DNA of 64,000 bases from the NCBI GenBank assembly GCA_036850595.1, contig CM072162.1, positions 23,515,821 through 23,579,820 on the forward strand. The letters run 5' to 3'. Positions 55,673 to 64,000 of the stretch are shown here, in pieces. Within the stretch, counting starts at the first letter, position 1, and every line of letters begins with the position of its first letter. This stretch comes from Rhyacichthys aspro (Eukaryota; Chordata; Actinopteri; Gobiiformes; Rhyacichthyidae). The notes below the pieces were generated by a model that had not been told where the DNA came from, did no database searches, and saw only the letters and a list, made by a program, of their open reading frames with translations. The position numbers and the translations under genes were made by a program.

Positions 55673-56085
55673 GAAACTGAACCAAACTGAACCAAACTGA
55701 ACCAATCTGGACCAATCTGGAGCAAACTGGACCAATCTGGACCAATCTGGACCAATCTGGAGCAATCTGGAGCAAACTGGACCAATCTGAACCAATCTGA
55801 ACCAATCTGAACCAATCTGGACCAAACTGAACCAATCTGGACCAAACTGAACCAATCTGGACCAAACTGAACCAATCTGGACCAATCTGGACCAAACTGA
55901 ACCAATCTGGACCAAACTGAACCAATCTGGACCAAACTGGACCAATCTGAACCAATCTGGACCAAACTGGACCAAACTGGACCAATCTGGACCAAACTGG
56001 ACCAAACTGGACCAATCTGAACCAAACTGAACCAATCTGAACCAATCTGGACCAAACTGGACCAAACTGGACCAAACTGAACAAC
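55673..56085. repeat. 10-bp array, copy 2 (expanded)
   Basis: About 40 units of [gg/ga]accaa[a/t]ct versus six in copy 1. All three minus frames stay open as VQFGPDW-like repeats, which are not genes. Confidence 0.93.
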
Positions 56086-57468
56086 TCAGTCCTTTAACTT
56101 GGGTTTATTCTCCGTTTAGTCCAAGGTTCCATGTTTCATTCCAGATTTAATCCTTTTTAGGTTCGATCTCTGGTTTAGTTCGGTTCAGTCTTAGTCTGGG
56201 TTTAGTTCAAGGTTTATTTTCTCTTTTGAGCATCATTAATTCTTGGTTTAATCCTTGGTCTAGTCTTGGGTTTAGTCCTAGTCCTGTGTTTAGATCTGGT
56301 TTAGTTCTTTTTTGCTATAAACACATTTATTTCACAGAGAAGTAAACATAAAGTCAGATATAGTAAATATACCTACTTCACTCTTTTATTATTCTAAATG
56401 TGATGGTAAAATCTGGTTTGATTGCATCTCGGCCTCGTTTCTCTGCTTCTATCATAAATAAACAGCCTTTAATCTCTATACATTACCTTTGCTCCGATTT
56501 ATTTGCATTTAGTCCATGATCCTTCAGTGTTTTCCACATTAAACGAGACAAATATCGATCAAAACATGTTAAATCACCGTTTCCAAGGTCGAAAACAAAG
56601 GCAGCTGTGTTTAAATTAACAGCACGGACACGATTACAATTAAAACTGTGTGTTATGGCATTGATTATCCCTGAAATAATTGGCTGGTGAGGTCAGAGGG
56701 GGCTTTAATGATCGGATTTTACCTTCAATGGATAAATGTGGACAAAGTCATGGACAGAAAACAACATTAGCTTCGGAAATGAAAAAAAAGAGACTTGTTT
56801 TTCAGGCTCAGGAGTCGTGGAAATGGAAAAAAAAGGTATGTTTTGTTTTGTTCTTGTCAAAATGGCCGACAGAACGCAGTCATGTGGCTTCTGGAGCTTT
56901 AGAGACGCTGCTTTGGGATGAATTTAGTGTCTTTTATTCACTTTAACTTAAAAAAAGATCCTAAAAGTGACCTCTGGAAAAAGGTGAGAATCCCAATTAA
57001 AGCTTTAACGACTGCTTCACTGTCCTTCATTAAAAAGAGGATAAATGCTTTTCAAACCTCGGGGTAAAGTCATCCGTTTTTGAGACGACAGAGTCATTAA
57101 CAGAGTTCAGAGCCTGGAGTCGCTCAGAAACCACTGAGTTTAGATCAGACTGATCCCAGCGAAGGACGAGAGACAGATGTTTGGGACGAGGACATGTCCA
57201 CAGTGGATTTATGGGACACCACATGGACTCAGGACCAGATCAGATTCAAGCAGTGTTCTCTTTGATTCTCTCAAGTTTCTGACAATGACTTATTTGTTTT
57301 ATTCAAAATCTGGTCAAATGTGAGGTACTTAATGCAATAATGACCAAGAAAAACAGCACAAATCTAACTTTGTGACTGTTTTTGCACAGTTTTATTTTCC
57401 TCAAAGGGTTTAGTTTTTATGTTTCAGTGATTTTAGTCTCAGGATAAACTCCAACAAATCCATAAATC

Positions 57469-57742
57469 TGTTCAAATCCAACTAAAACCTGCTCAAATCC
57501 AACTGAAACCTGTTCAAATCCAACTAAAACCTGCTCAAATCCAACTAAAACCTGCTCAAATCCAACTGAAACCTGTTCAAATCCAACTAAAACCTGCTCA
57601 AATCCAACTAAAACCTGCTCAAATCCAACTAAAACCTGCTCAAATCCAACTGAAACCTGTTCAAATCCAACTAAAACCTGCTCAAATCCAACTAAAACCT
57701 GCTCAAATCCAACTAAAACCTGCTCAAATCCATCTAAAACCC
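57469..57742. repeat. 21-bp array, copy 2 (contracted)
   Basis: About 13 units versus about 23 at 39768-40257. Confidence 0.92.
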
Positions 57743-57861
57743 ATTAATTGTGTTTAATGATGGAGCAGAAGTTGATGAAAACATGCTCCTTCTGTTTTTT
57801 CTCTGGTTTGAAGCCTTCTCCTCGTGTTTGTTCTGACGGTCTTCAATCATCAGACCTTCAG

Positions 57862-57940
57862 TCGACCCCGAGGACCCAGGACCCTGAGGACCCCGGACCC
57901 ACCGGACCCCCAGGACCCCGGACTCACCAGACCCCCAGGA
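57862..57940. repeat. donor-bearing minisatellite, copy 2 (contracted)
   Basis: Only one actcac (the real donor) and one acccac variant remain within gaccccgaggacccaggacc-type sequence. Confidence 0.88.
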
Positions 57941-58040
57941 CCACCGCCTGCTCCTCGGCGCTCAGATCCGGGAGCTGGTACTCGTCCGGCTCTTCCAGGT
58001 TAATCTGGTCCAGACGAGTGTCATCGTTCAGATTATAATC
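57928..58040 (-). CDS. ttc27: ttc27 exon (copy 2) of 40623-40735
   Basis: Identical protein. Here the donor GTGAGT is present once, with only one further degenerate unit (acccac) in the intron, in contrast to ten in copy 1. Confidence 0.9.
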
Positions 58041-58525
58041 CTGCAGACACCAGAAAAACACCATCATTTCAGAAATATTTAGGAATGAAACCCTTAAACT
58101 GTTAAAAGAGCATCAAGCACTTTCAGGATCTTCTTTTTCAAAACAGATGCTCATGAATAAAACCTTCAGAGTTATGTCACTGCAACAAAGAAAAGCATTA
58201 TTAAATGAAACCCCTAAAGCTGTTTAAATCAGATGGAAATGTCTTATTGCTGTTGATTCTCAGGACGCTGAGCAGTTTAGACACAAACAGTTTCTCCATC
58301 TTCTTCACCAGAACAGAACATCTCCCTCCATCCTTCTCTCAATCTGAACAAGACCAAGACCTACTCCTCCACTTGAGACTGAGGACTGAGGACCTGTCCT
58401 GAACCTGAAGAGAACGAGCTGAGAACCTCGGCCTCGGAGCCGCTTCACTCTCGGCTGTAAACTCTGGTGTTTAATAATATATAATAATAATAAATCTGTT
58501 GATACTGATATTAAACTGTACTCAC

Positions 58526-58665
58526 CTTTGGCAGAAGTGTCTGAGCTGTGGGGGCGGGGCTTGTCTCACAGTTCGTCCAATCAGCTCTCTCCTGATCCCT
58601 CTTCACTTCGAGGATGAGCTGAGCCAGAAACTTCTGCTGGAACCGGGTCCGTTTCCCCAAAGCAC
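58526..58665 (-). CDS. ttc27: ttc27 exon (copy 2) of 41202-41341
   Basis: Identical protein; the donor flank is GTGAGTAC here versus GTGAGGAGTAC in copy 1, a 3-base difference that makes this donor closer to consensus. Confidence 0.9.
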
Positions 58666-58750
58666 CTTCACAATAAAACACAAGAAGAGGATTCAAACTG
58701 ACTTTAATCCTCGTGATTTTAATGAACAGTAAACGGGTTTGAAGCTGTAC

Positions 58751-58909
58751 CCGTCGTGTTGATGCTGAGTCCCGACAGATCCTGCGCCGTCCGGACGTGC
58801 TCCTTCGCCGCCGGATACTCGTAGTAGCTCAGATTAACGTAGACACACTCCAAATGGAACTGGATCAGAAGGTTCTGCTGGTTCTTCAGCAGAGACAGGT
58901 TCTCCATCA
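58751..58909 (-). CDS. ttc27: ttc27 exon (copy 2) of 41427-41585
   Basis: Identical coding sequence and splice sites. Confidence 0.9.
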
Positions 58910-59448
58910 CTGAGACAGAAAAACAGAATGTTCAATGTATTTGTTTTAATGTTTGTGTTTTGTGAATCTGTTTATGTGTAAATGGTTAATGCTTTTATTT
59001 TGAAGGTACTTAACCCTTCAGATCTTTAAGACATTGTCATATAGAAATATTAGGTGTCAACATATTTTTTTAATGAAAGCCATTATTAACTTCAGACCTA
59101 ACCAAATATTTATGAATTTTCTGAATTTTCAAGCCCTTAAATCCCACTTTTACAGATTAAAGTCTCCTTGTTTGTGTGTTTCCATCTCATTTATTCCAAT
59201 TTACTTTTTGAGGTAATTATCTGAGTCTGAGAGCGTCAAAAACATTGATTCTTATCCATTTGCATCAACCAAAGTTATGCAAAAATAAATTAAAAACACA
59301 GAAAAACGTCCCGAGACCAGGAGGGTTAAGAGCAGGTGTATTTCCAGGTGTTTGGGACTGAAGAGGGTTAAGGGTCAGAGCAGCACATGTTTCATCTAAA
59401 AACTCACAAATAAACCTCAATTCTTATAAATCCAGCCTGAACCAGAAG

Positions 59449-59757
59449 AGACCGGGACTGGGCTCCAGGACCAGGACCGGGACCAGGCTCCGGGACCGGG
59501 ACCGGGACCAGGACCAGGCTCCGGGACTAGGCTCCGGGACCAGGACCAGGCTCCGGGCCCAGGACCGGGACCGGGACCAGGCTCCGGGACCGGGACCGGG
59601 ACCAGGCTCCGGGACCGGGACCGGGACCAGGCTCCGGGACCGGGACCAGGACCAGGCTCCAGGACCAGGCTCCGGGCCCAGGACCAGGCTCCGGGCCCAG
59701 GACCAGGCTCCAGGACCAGGCTCCGGGCCCAGGACCAGGCTCCGGGACCGGGACCAG
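59449..59757. repeat. GC-rich minisatellite, copy 2 (expanded)
   Basis: About 300 bases of aggctccgggaccgggacc-type units versus about 160 in copy 1. Confidence 0.92.
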
Positions 59758-60396
59758 CTCTAACTCTCACACAAACACAGTCCTGCTCTGGTTTACTCTT
59801 GAGCAGGACTCTCAGGTTTAATGCAGCAGAAGGACTCAGAGTCAGAGCAGCTTTAACACGAGCCGCAGTCGGGACCAGGTTCTTCAGTCTCTAAAGCTAC
59901 ATCTGTATTCTGGGGCAGCTCTGTGTTTTTACCCTTCACACTCCGTTAAACAGAACACACCGAGCTGGACTCATTAAACTAACGTCTCGAACCTGAAGCC
60001 GTCGACAGAAGCAAAAACGAGCTGCAGAAATACATTAATCACTGACTGTTATTGCTCGGATAAACAAACAATAGCGGCGCAGCTAATTAACGCTCCTTCA
60101 TTACTTTCTGGCCCAGTGCCTTTAATCAGGATTCCCACAGAGAACGAGACCCGAACGCACCACAACAGCAGCTCTGGTTCAGTCAGAAACACAGAGTGTG
60201 ATTTAGAGCGGCTCATGAACACCAACGGAACAATTCAAAACAGAAACTAATATCGGCCAATGTTTGATGCTCATTGTGCTTTAATTGTTTATCTGTGTTT
60301 TTGAGGTTTATACTTTATCTCTGATGATGATCTGTGGTAATATTTTAGCTGCAGACCTCACTTTTTGTTTCGTTGTGTGTTTCAGTGAGTGGAGAC

Positions 60397-60499
60397 CTGA
60401 GCTGATGCTGCTCTGGGCCAGACTCAGGAGCTGAGGAGAACAGGCCTCGAGGATCTGCTGATGGAGGCCGACGTAACGAAGAGTCCACCACGGAACCAG
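60397..60499 (-). CDS. ttc27: ttc27 exon (copy 2) of 42897-42999
   Basis: Identical coding sequence and splice sites. Confidence 0.9.
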
Positions 60500-61110
60500 C
60501 TGCAAACACCAGATTTAACAGTTAAATTTAAATTAAACAGTGTTTCTCTGACTCTGAGCTGTTCATTGTTGATGCTAACGCTAATGTTAGCTCCAGAGCA
60601 GCTTTAATAAAGTCTGTGGAGACGATAAAACACTAATAATCACAGAGAGAGCATCATTAACCTGAATGATTTGGTTTAGTGAAGTTACAGGAAACTGATC
60701 AGAAACAGATTCTGTAGATTTATGTAAATTAGCCTCGAGGTCGGAGGCTTTAACGTCTTTTAAGACTTTGTGCATTAAAAATGATATTAGACATGTTTAT
60801 GGAAACAGAGAAGGGTCAAACTAAAAAGGATCTGATCTAAACTGGTTTATTTTCTCTCTGAGGGTAACACTCACTGCTGCTGCTGTTGTTTTGTGTTGGT
60901 AAAGAAATAAAAAACATTTGAATGACCTTTTTAGGTCAGTAGCATGAAAACAAAAACAAAACAGAAAAAGAATAAAAAAAGATTTTATTCTTTAGATTCT
61001 TTAGCCACATCTCTCAGCTCTAGTCTCTAGTTTTTTTTGTGGGACATCGATGGACAGTTTTGTTACAACATCATCAGAGTCTTTAACCAGAGCTGATCTG
61101 GAGTCAGTAC

Positions 61111-61251
61111 CTGGAGGCAGGTGAGTCTGGAGCTGCACTTGGTGAGAATGACTCTGGAGAGCAGCAGCAGGACGGGGTTGGACACCAGGCTGTAGACGGA
61201 CTCTCCGTCCAACAACAGAGACGACAGGACGGAGTCCCGCACAGACCGGTC
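61111..61251 (-). CDS. ttc27: ttc27 exon (copy 2) of 43613-43753
   Basis: Leu to Val near the start (DRSVRDSV) and one silent change; splice sites intact. Confidence 0.9.
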
Positions 61252-61275
61252 CTGAGGACGAGACAGGACGTTAAT

Positions 61276-61330
61276 ATACATACACACATATATATATAAA
61301 TATATATAATATAAATGAATATATATTATA
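61276..61330. repeat. AT-rich array, copy 2 (contracted)
   Basis: A short tatata tract with one or two tgaatatatatta units versus four to five in copy 1. Confidence 0.85.
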
Positions 61331-61680
61331 CAGCCAGACTTCCACACAGTCCCAGGACTAATCCCTATCATCTCTTTTCTGTGCATCACAATATCATCAG
61401 AAATATCCCTCATCATCTTAAAACCAAGTCCAAACCTGGAATGATGAAGAAACAAGCTCTGCTCAAATACTGAGAGTTGGAAACTGTTGACATTAAAGAC
61501 GTGAAGCTGCAGCAAATCAACAAAAATCTTTGTCATATTTTTGTTTATACAACAGTAGCTTCACAAAAAAACTGTCTCCTCTCTCTCGCTCTGTCTCCTT
61601 CACCAAACAATGATCTCCATGAGTCTGGACCTGGTCTAAAACTGGACTTGGATTGTTCCCTTGTATCTATTACAGTGTCA

Positions 61681-61750
61681 CTGGTCTTGGTCTGGTCTTG
61701 GTCTGGTCTTGGTCTTGGTCTTGGTCTGGTCTGGGTCTGGTCTGGGTCTG
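61681..61750. repeat. ggtctgggtct minisatellite, copy 2
   Basis: Mixed ggtcttggtct and ggtctgggtct units, shorter and reordered relative to copy 1. Confidence 0.85.
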
Positions 61751-62098
61751 TGAGGTCTACAGAATAGAACAGCTCTATCATTTCATCCGTTCAATCATTA
61801 AACCCTTGTGCTTTTATCTGAGATGCTTCATATTTATTCTTCGGTTCTAAATCTGGATCTGATCTAAATATAGCTCTTTATTTAAATTAAACATTAGCTT
61901 TTCTCATATTTTTCTTGCCTTAAGGACATTCAGCAGTAAATATAAATACTTAATGACATTTATTATGAATGTGGCAGCTTCACTGATGCTGTTTTTATGC
62001 AAATATAATAACACTTGATGCATATATTTGAATAAAAGGACTAAAACTAAACCAGGACTCGAGGTGAAAGGATCTTAAATCTGATTTCTGAGTCTCAC

Positions 62099-62216
62099 CT
62101 GGTTTTCCGTCAGAGGCAGGAGCTCAGACTCAGGTAAATCCAGAGGAGGCCCCGTCCAGTTGCTCTGAGCAAACATCTGCAAAGAAGAGACGGCCAGAAC
62201 CAACAGGAGCAGCTCC
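62099..62216 (-). CDS. ttc27: ttc27 exon (copy 2) of 44668-44785
   Basis: Identical coding sequence and splice sites. Confidence 0.9.
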
Positions 62217-62248
62217 CTGTGAACAACCAATCAGAGACGAGACGGTTA

Positions 62249-62505
62249 ACAGAGAAAACACAGATAAATACTGTCAACTCAATCACGTAATGTTTAACGA
62301 GGAGGAGATAATTGTCGTCCTGACGCTGAAGTCACAGCTAAGCTAACGCTAAACTCTAAACTTCAGTTTGGTCAAATGGATTAGTGTTTTGGGGTCTGGT
62401 TTTTTTTTTTTAATAATAAGAGAAGCAGGAGAGGTCCCTAGACTGATTTTGGAGGAGAGTCTGAGACAGGGACAAGAAAAGAACATCAGGGACTGGAGCT
62501 TTAAG
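62249..62505 (-). repeat. interspersed repeat A (62.3 kb copy, duplicate)
   Basis: This is the duplicate of the 44.8 kb copy with a few substitutions and a longer T run (about 62400-62411). Confidence 0.8.
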
Positions 62506-63242
62506 TTTAAAAATATAAGAATGTTTTATCTTCTGCTGCTTTTATGATTTGGTTTCTGAGCCTTTTCACTTTAAAATCTGCTTTGTGTTATGTCAGTATC
62601 GATGTCGAGGCCCCGGTCGAGCGGTGAGTGGAGCTGGTTCTGCTTCAGTCGTCGTTCGGAGCTGGTTTCAGAAGGTCAAGGACAGACAGATGCAGCTGGA
62701 GGAAGAGGAACAGGACTGTCTCCGGTCACTTTCTGAGGCTAATGGGAAAGCATCTGAGCATAACGACAGAGCCTCAGACCTGAAGGCTTCATCCGGTCTC
62801 ACTGTTGTGTTACGTGCCTTTAGACCTGGGTTTAGGGCCTGATCAGTCAATAATTCCCTTTTACGTTTCAAATTTACAACAAAAGTCAATAAAGAAAAGT
62901 ATGGACTGAGTTTTTATGTTATGCTTTTCCAGAAGAGAATAAAATGAACAGAGTGAGTTCTTCAGAGGGATTAAAAACAGGTGCTGTTCAAGGATAAAAC
63001 ATCATGGAATCAATGAAAACACAACAATCGACGAATAAAATCAATCCCAGATGAACGTGTTATAACGAAGTCAAGCTCTGTGAGTTTAGACTGAAATACC
63101 TGCTCTGATTTATTTACACTGAGTAAACTCAACTGAGATTATGTTCTGCCTTTCACTGGAATCAGTCAATGTAGTACTTTAATTAAGCAGCCTTCGTTAA
63201 ATATTTAAATGAACAAAGACATAATGAGCAAATAACACATGG

Positions 63243-63340
63243 TTTAGGTTCTAGTTGGATTTGAACAGGTTTTAGATGGATTTTAGCAGGTTTTAGTTGG
63301 ATTTAAGCAGTTTTTAGTTGGATTCAAGCAGGTTTTAGGA
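63243..63340. repeat. 21-bp array, copy 2 (contracted)
   Basis: About four to five units versus about 22 at 45805-46277. Confidence 0.9.
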
Positions 63341-63425
63341 CTCTGCTGCTGTTTTACTCTGTTCCTCGTTTGTAAAACGTTAGAGAAACTCGACGACACG
63401 CTCAGCTGCGTTTCCATTAGCCTCA

Positions 63426-63588
63426 GAGGAAGGAGACGAGGGAAGGAGGCGAGGGAAGGAGGCGAGGGAAGGAGCCGAGGGAAGGAGCCGAGGGAAGGAG
63501 CCGAGGGAAGGAGCCGAGGGAAGGAGACGAGGGAAGGAGACGAGGGAAGGAGCCGAGGGAAGGAGCCGAGGGAAGGAGCCGAGGAGAC
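63426..63588. repeat. 13-bp array, copy 2 (expanded)
   Basis: About twelve ggaaggagccgag units versus six to seven in copy 1. Confidence 0.9.
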
Positions 63589-63993
63589 GCCTTCGCCGTT
63601 TAAACCGAGCCCTTCCCTCGAGAGCCTTCAGCGCCGTGTTAAGCTGTCCTTATTAAAAATTAATAATTCATGGAGGAAGCGCGGGATAAACAGCTCGGTC
63701 TGAATAAAGCCTGCAGCTCATTAAGACACTCTGAGGTTTTAATTAAGAGCCGACACTTTCAGACGAAGGTGAAGGATGAACCAGAGACAAAGGAAACATT
63801 CAAGGCCTTTCCAGGACTTTATCAGCGAAGAAGTCAATGTCAACAAAACTAAAAACAAGACAAAGTGACATCGAGAGTGTTTCTGGTTCATTCACTGTTG
63901 TTGTGCTGTGAACATCATAATCTGGTTAATCCAGACGACGGTTTCAGATAAAACCTGGAGAGTCCTGATGAACTGAGCACGTGCAGAACTCAC

Positions 63994-64000
63994 CTGTGTC
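63994..64000 (-). CDS. ttc27: ttc27 exon 2 (copy 2), last 7 bases only
   Basis: The donor (ACAG|GTGAGT) and the final bases of the exon matching 46869 are present, and the window ends inside the exon. Confidence 0.85.

Larger units (their letters stand above)
23416..63999 (-). other. ttc27: ttc27 gene (exon 2 to 3' end), with duplicated middle part
   Basis: TTC27 (yeast homologue Emw1) is a conserved TPR protein, reported in the literature as a cofactor of the HSP90/R2TP chaperone system for U5 snRNP factors. Nineteen exons are seen with matching phases. Using the copy at 32-47 kb plus the 3' exons, they total 2444 nt, i.e. 813 residues plus stop after completing the first codon. With a first exon of roughly 25-30 codons, which is not in the window, this equals the family length of about 840. 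The N-terminal two thirds is helical and the TPR core lies in the exons at 29.2-32.5 kb. Eleven exons occur twice (32.4-47.1 kb and 49.0-64.0 kb) on either side of a 100-N gap. The second set is most likely an assembly haplotype. Confidence 0.9.
48325..64000. repeat. large duplicated block, copy 2
   Basis: It starts immediately after 100 N and reaches the window end, where the first 7 bases of the ttc27 exon corresponding to 46869 are seen (63994-64000). The length difference from copy 1 is explained mainly by minisatellite expansion (for example 52.76-53.86 kb and 55.67-56.09 kb). Confidence 0.97.

Noticed and set aside
55629..56084. Long minus-strand frames reading VQFGPDWF repeats
   Set aside because: They are read-through of a 10-bp array, and all three frames are open simultaneously.
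48325..64000. Second block as a genuine ttc27 paralogue or tandem duplication
   Set aside because: The block abuts a 100-N gap, differs mainly in repeat length, and would break the frame if spliced into copy 1. An unmerged haplotype is simpler, though not proven.

Overview
The window is vertebrate nuclear DNA, most likely from a ray-finned fish. It has GT-AG split genes, compact introns, relics of Tc1-type and non-LTR elements, tRNA-derived SINE-like pieces, and a very heavy load of minisatellites. Two protein genes are recognisable and both lie on the minus strand: the 3' nineteen coding exons of ttc27 (TPR protein 27) and the first three coding exons of ltbp1 (latent TGF-beta binding protein 1). 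Their order and orientation, ttc27 upstream of ltbp1, is the TTC27-LTBP1 neighbourhood known from human chromosome 2p22. No operons, CRISPR arrays or bacterial features are present, and most open frames in the window are read-through of tandem repeats.

Layout from low to high coordinate: 1-5208 is ltbp1 intron 3, rich in minisatellites. 5209-5509, 12081-12151 and 15229-15533 are ltbp1 exons 3, 2 and 1, with a GC-rich promoter-like patch to about 15720. 15.7-23.4 kb is intergenic and holds two copies of an uncharacterised interspersed repeat and a roughly 155-bp satellite of about 18 units (20.1-23.1 kb). 23732-30672 holds the last eight ttc27 exons (TPR core and C-terminus). 31.8-47.1 kb holds eleven upstream ttc27 exons. 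After a 100-N gap (48225-48324), 48325-64000 repeats the same eleven-exon region almost base for base. A second 100-N gap lies at 12683-12782.

One copy of the eleven exons plus the eight 3' exons gives a continuous 813-codon frame. With a short first exon that is not in the window, this matches the usual length of the family (about 840 residues). Splicing through both copies would break the frame. The simplest reading is therefore that the two copies are unmerged haplotypes at overlapping contig ends. They differ mainly in minisatellite length, with three amino-acid replacements. A real tandem duplication cannot be excluded from sequence alone.

The most interesting pattern is where the tandem repeats sit relative to splice sites. 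A minisatellite has copied a 5' splice donor about ten times. A (UG)n tract forms the 3' end of one intron. A C-rich 17-bp repeat forms another polypyrimidine tract. A 29-bp repeat is built on the ttc27 stop codon. Related 11-bp and 21-bp arrays recur in many introns, and some are inverted relative to each other around blocks of exons. I did not find a convincing new molecular system; these repeat and splicing arrangements are what deserve a second look.
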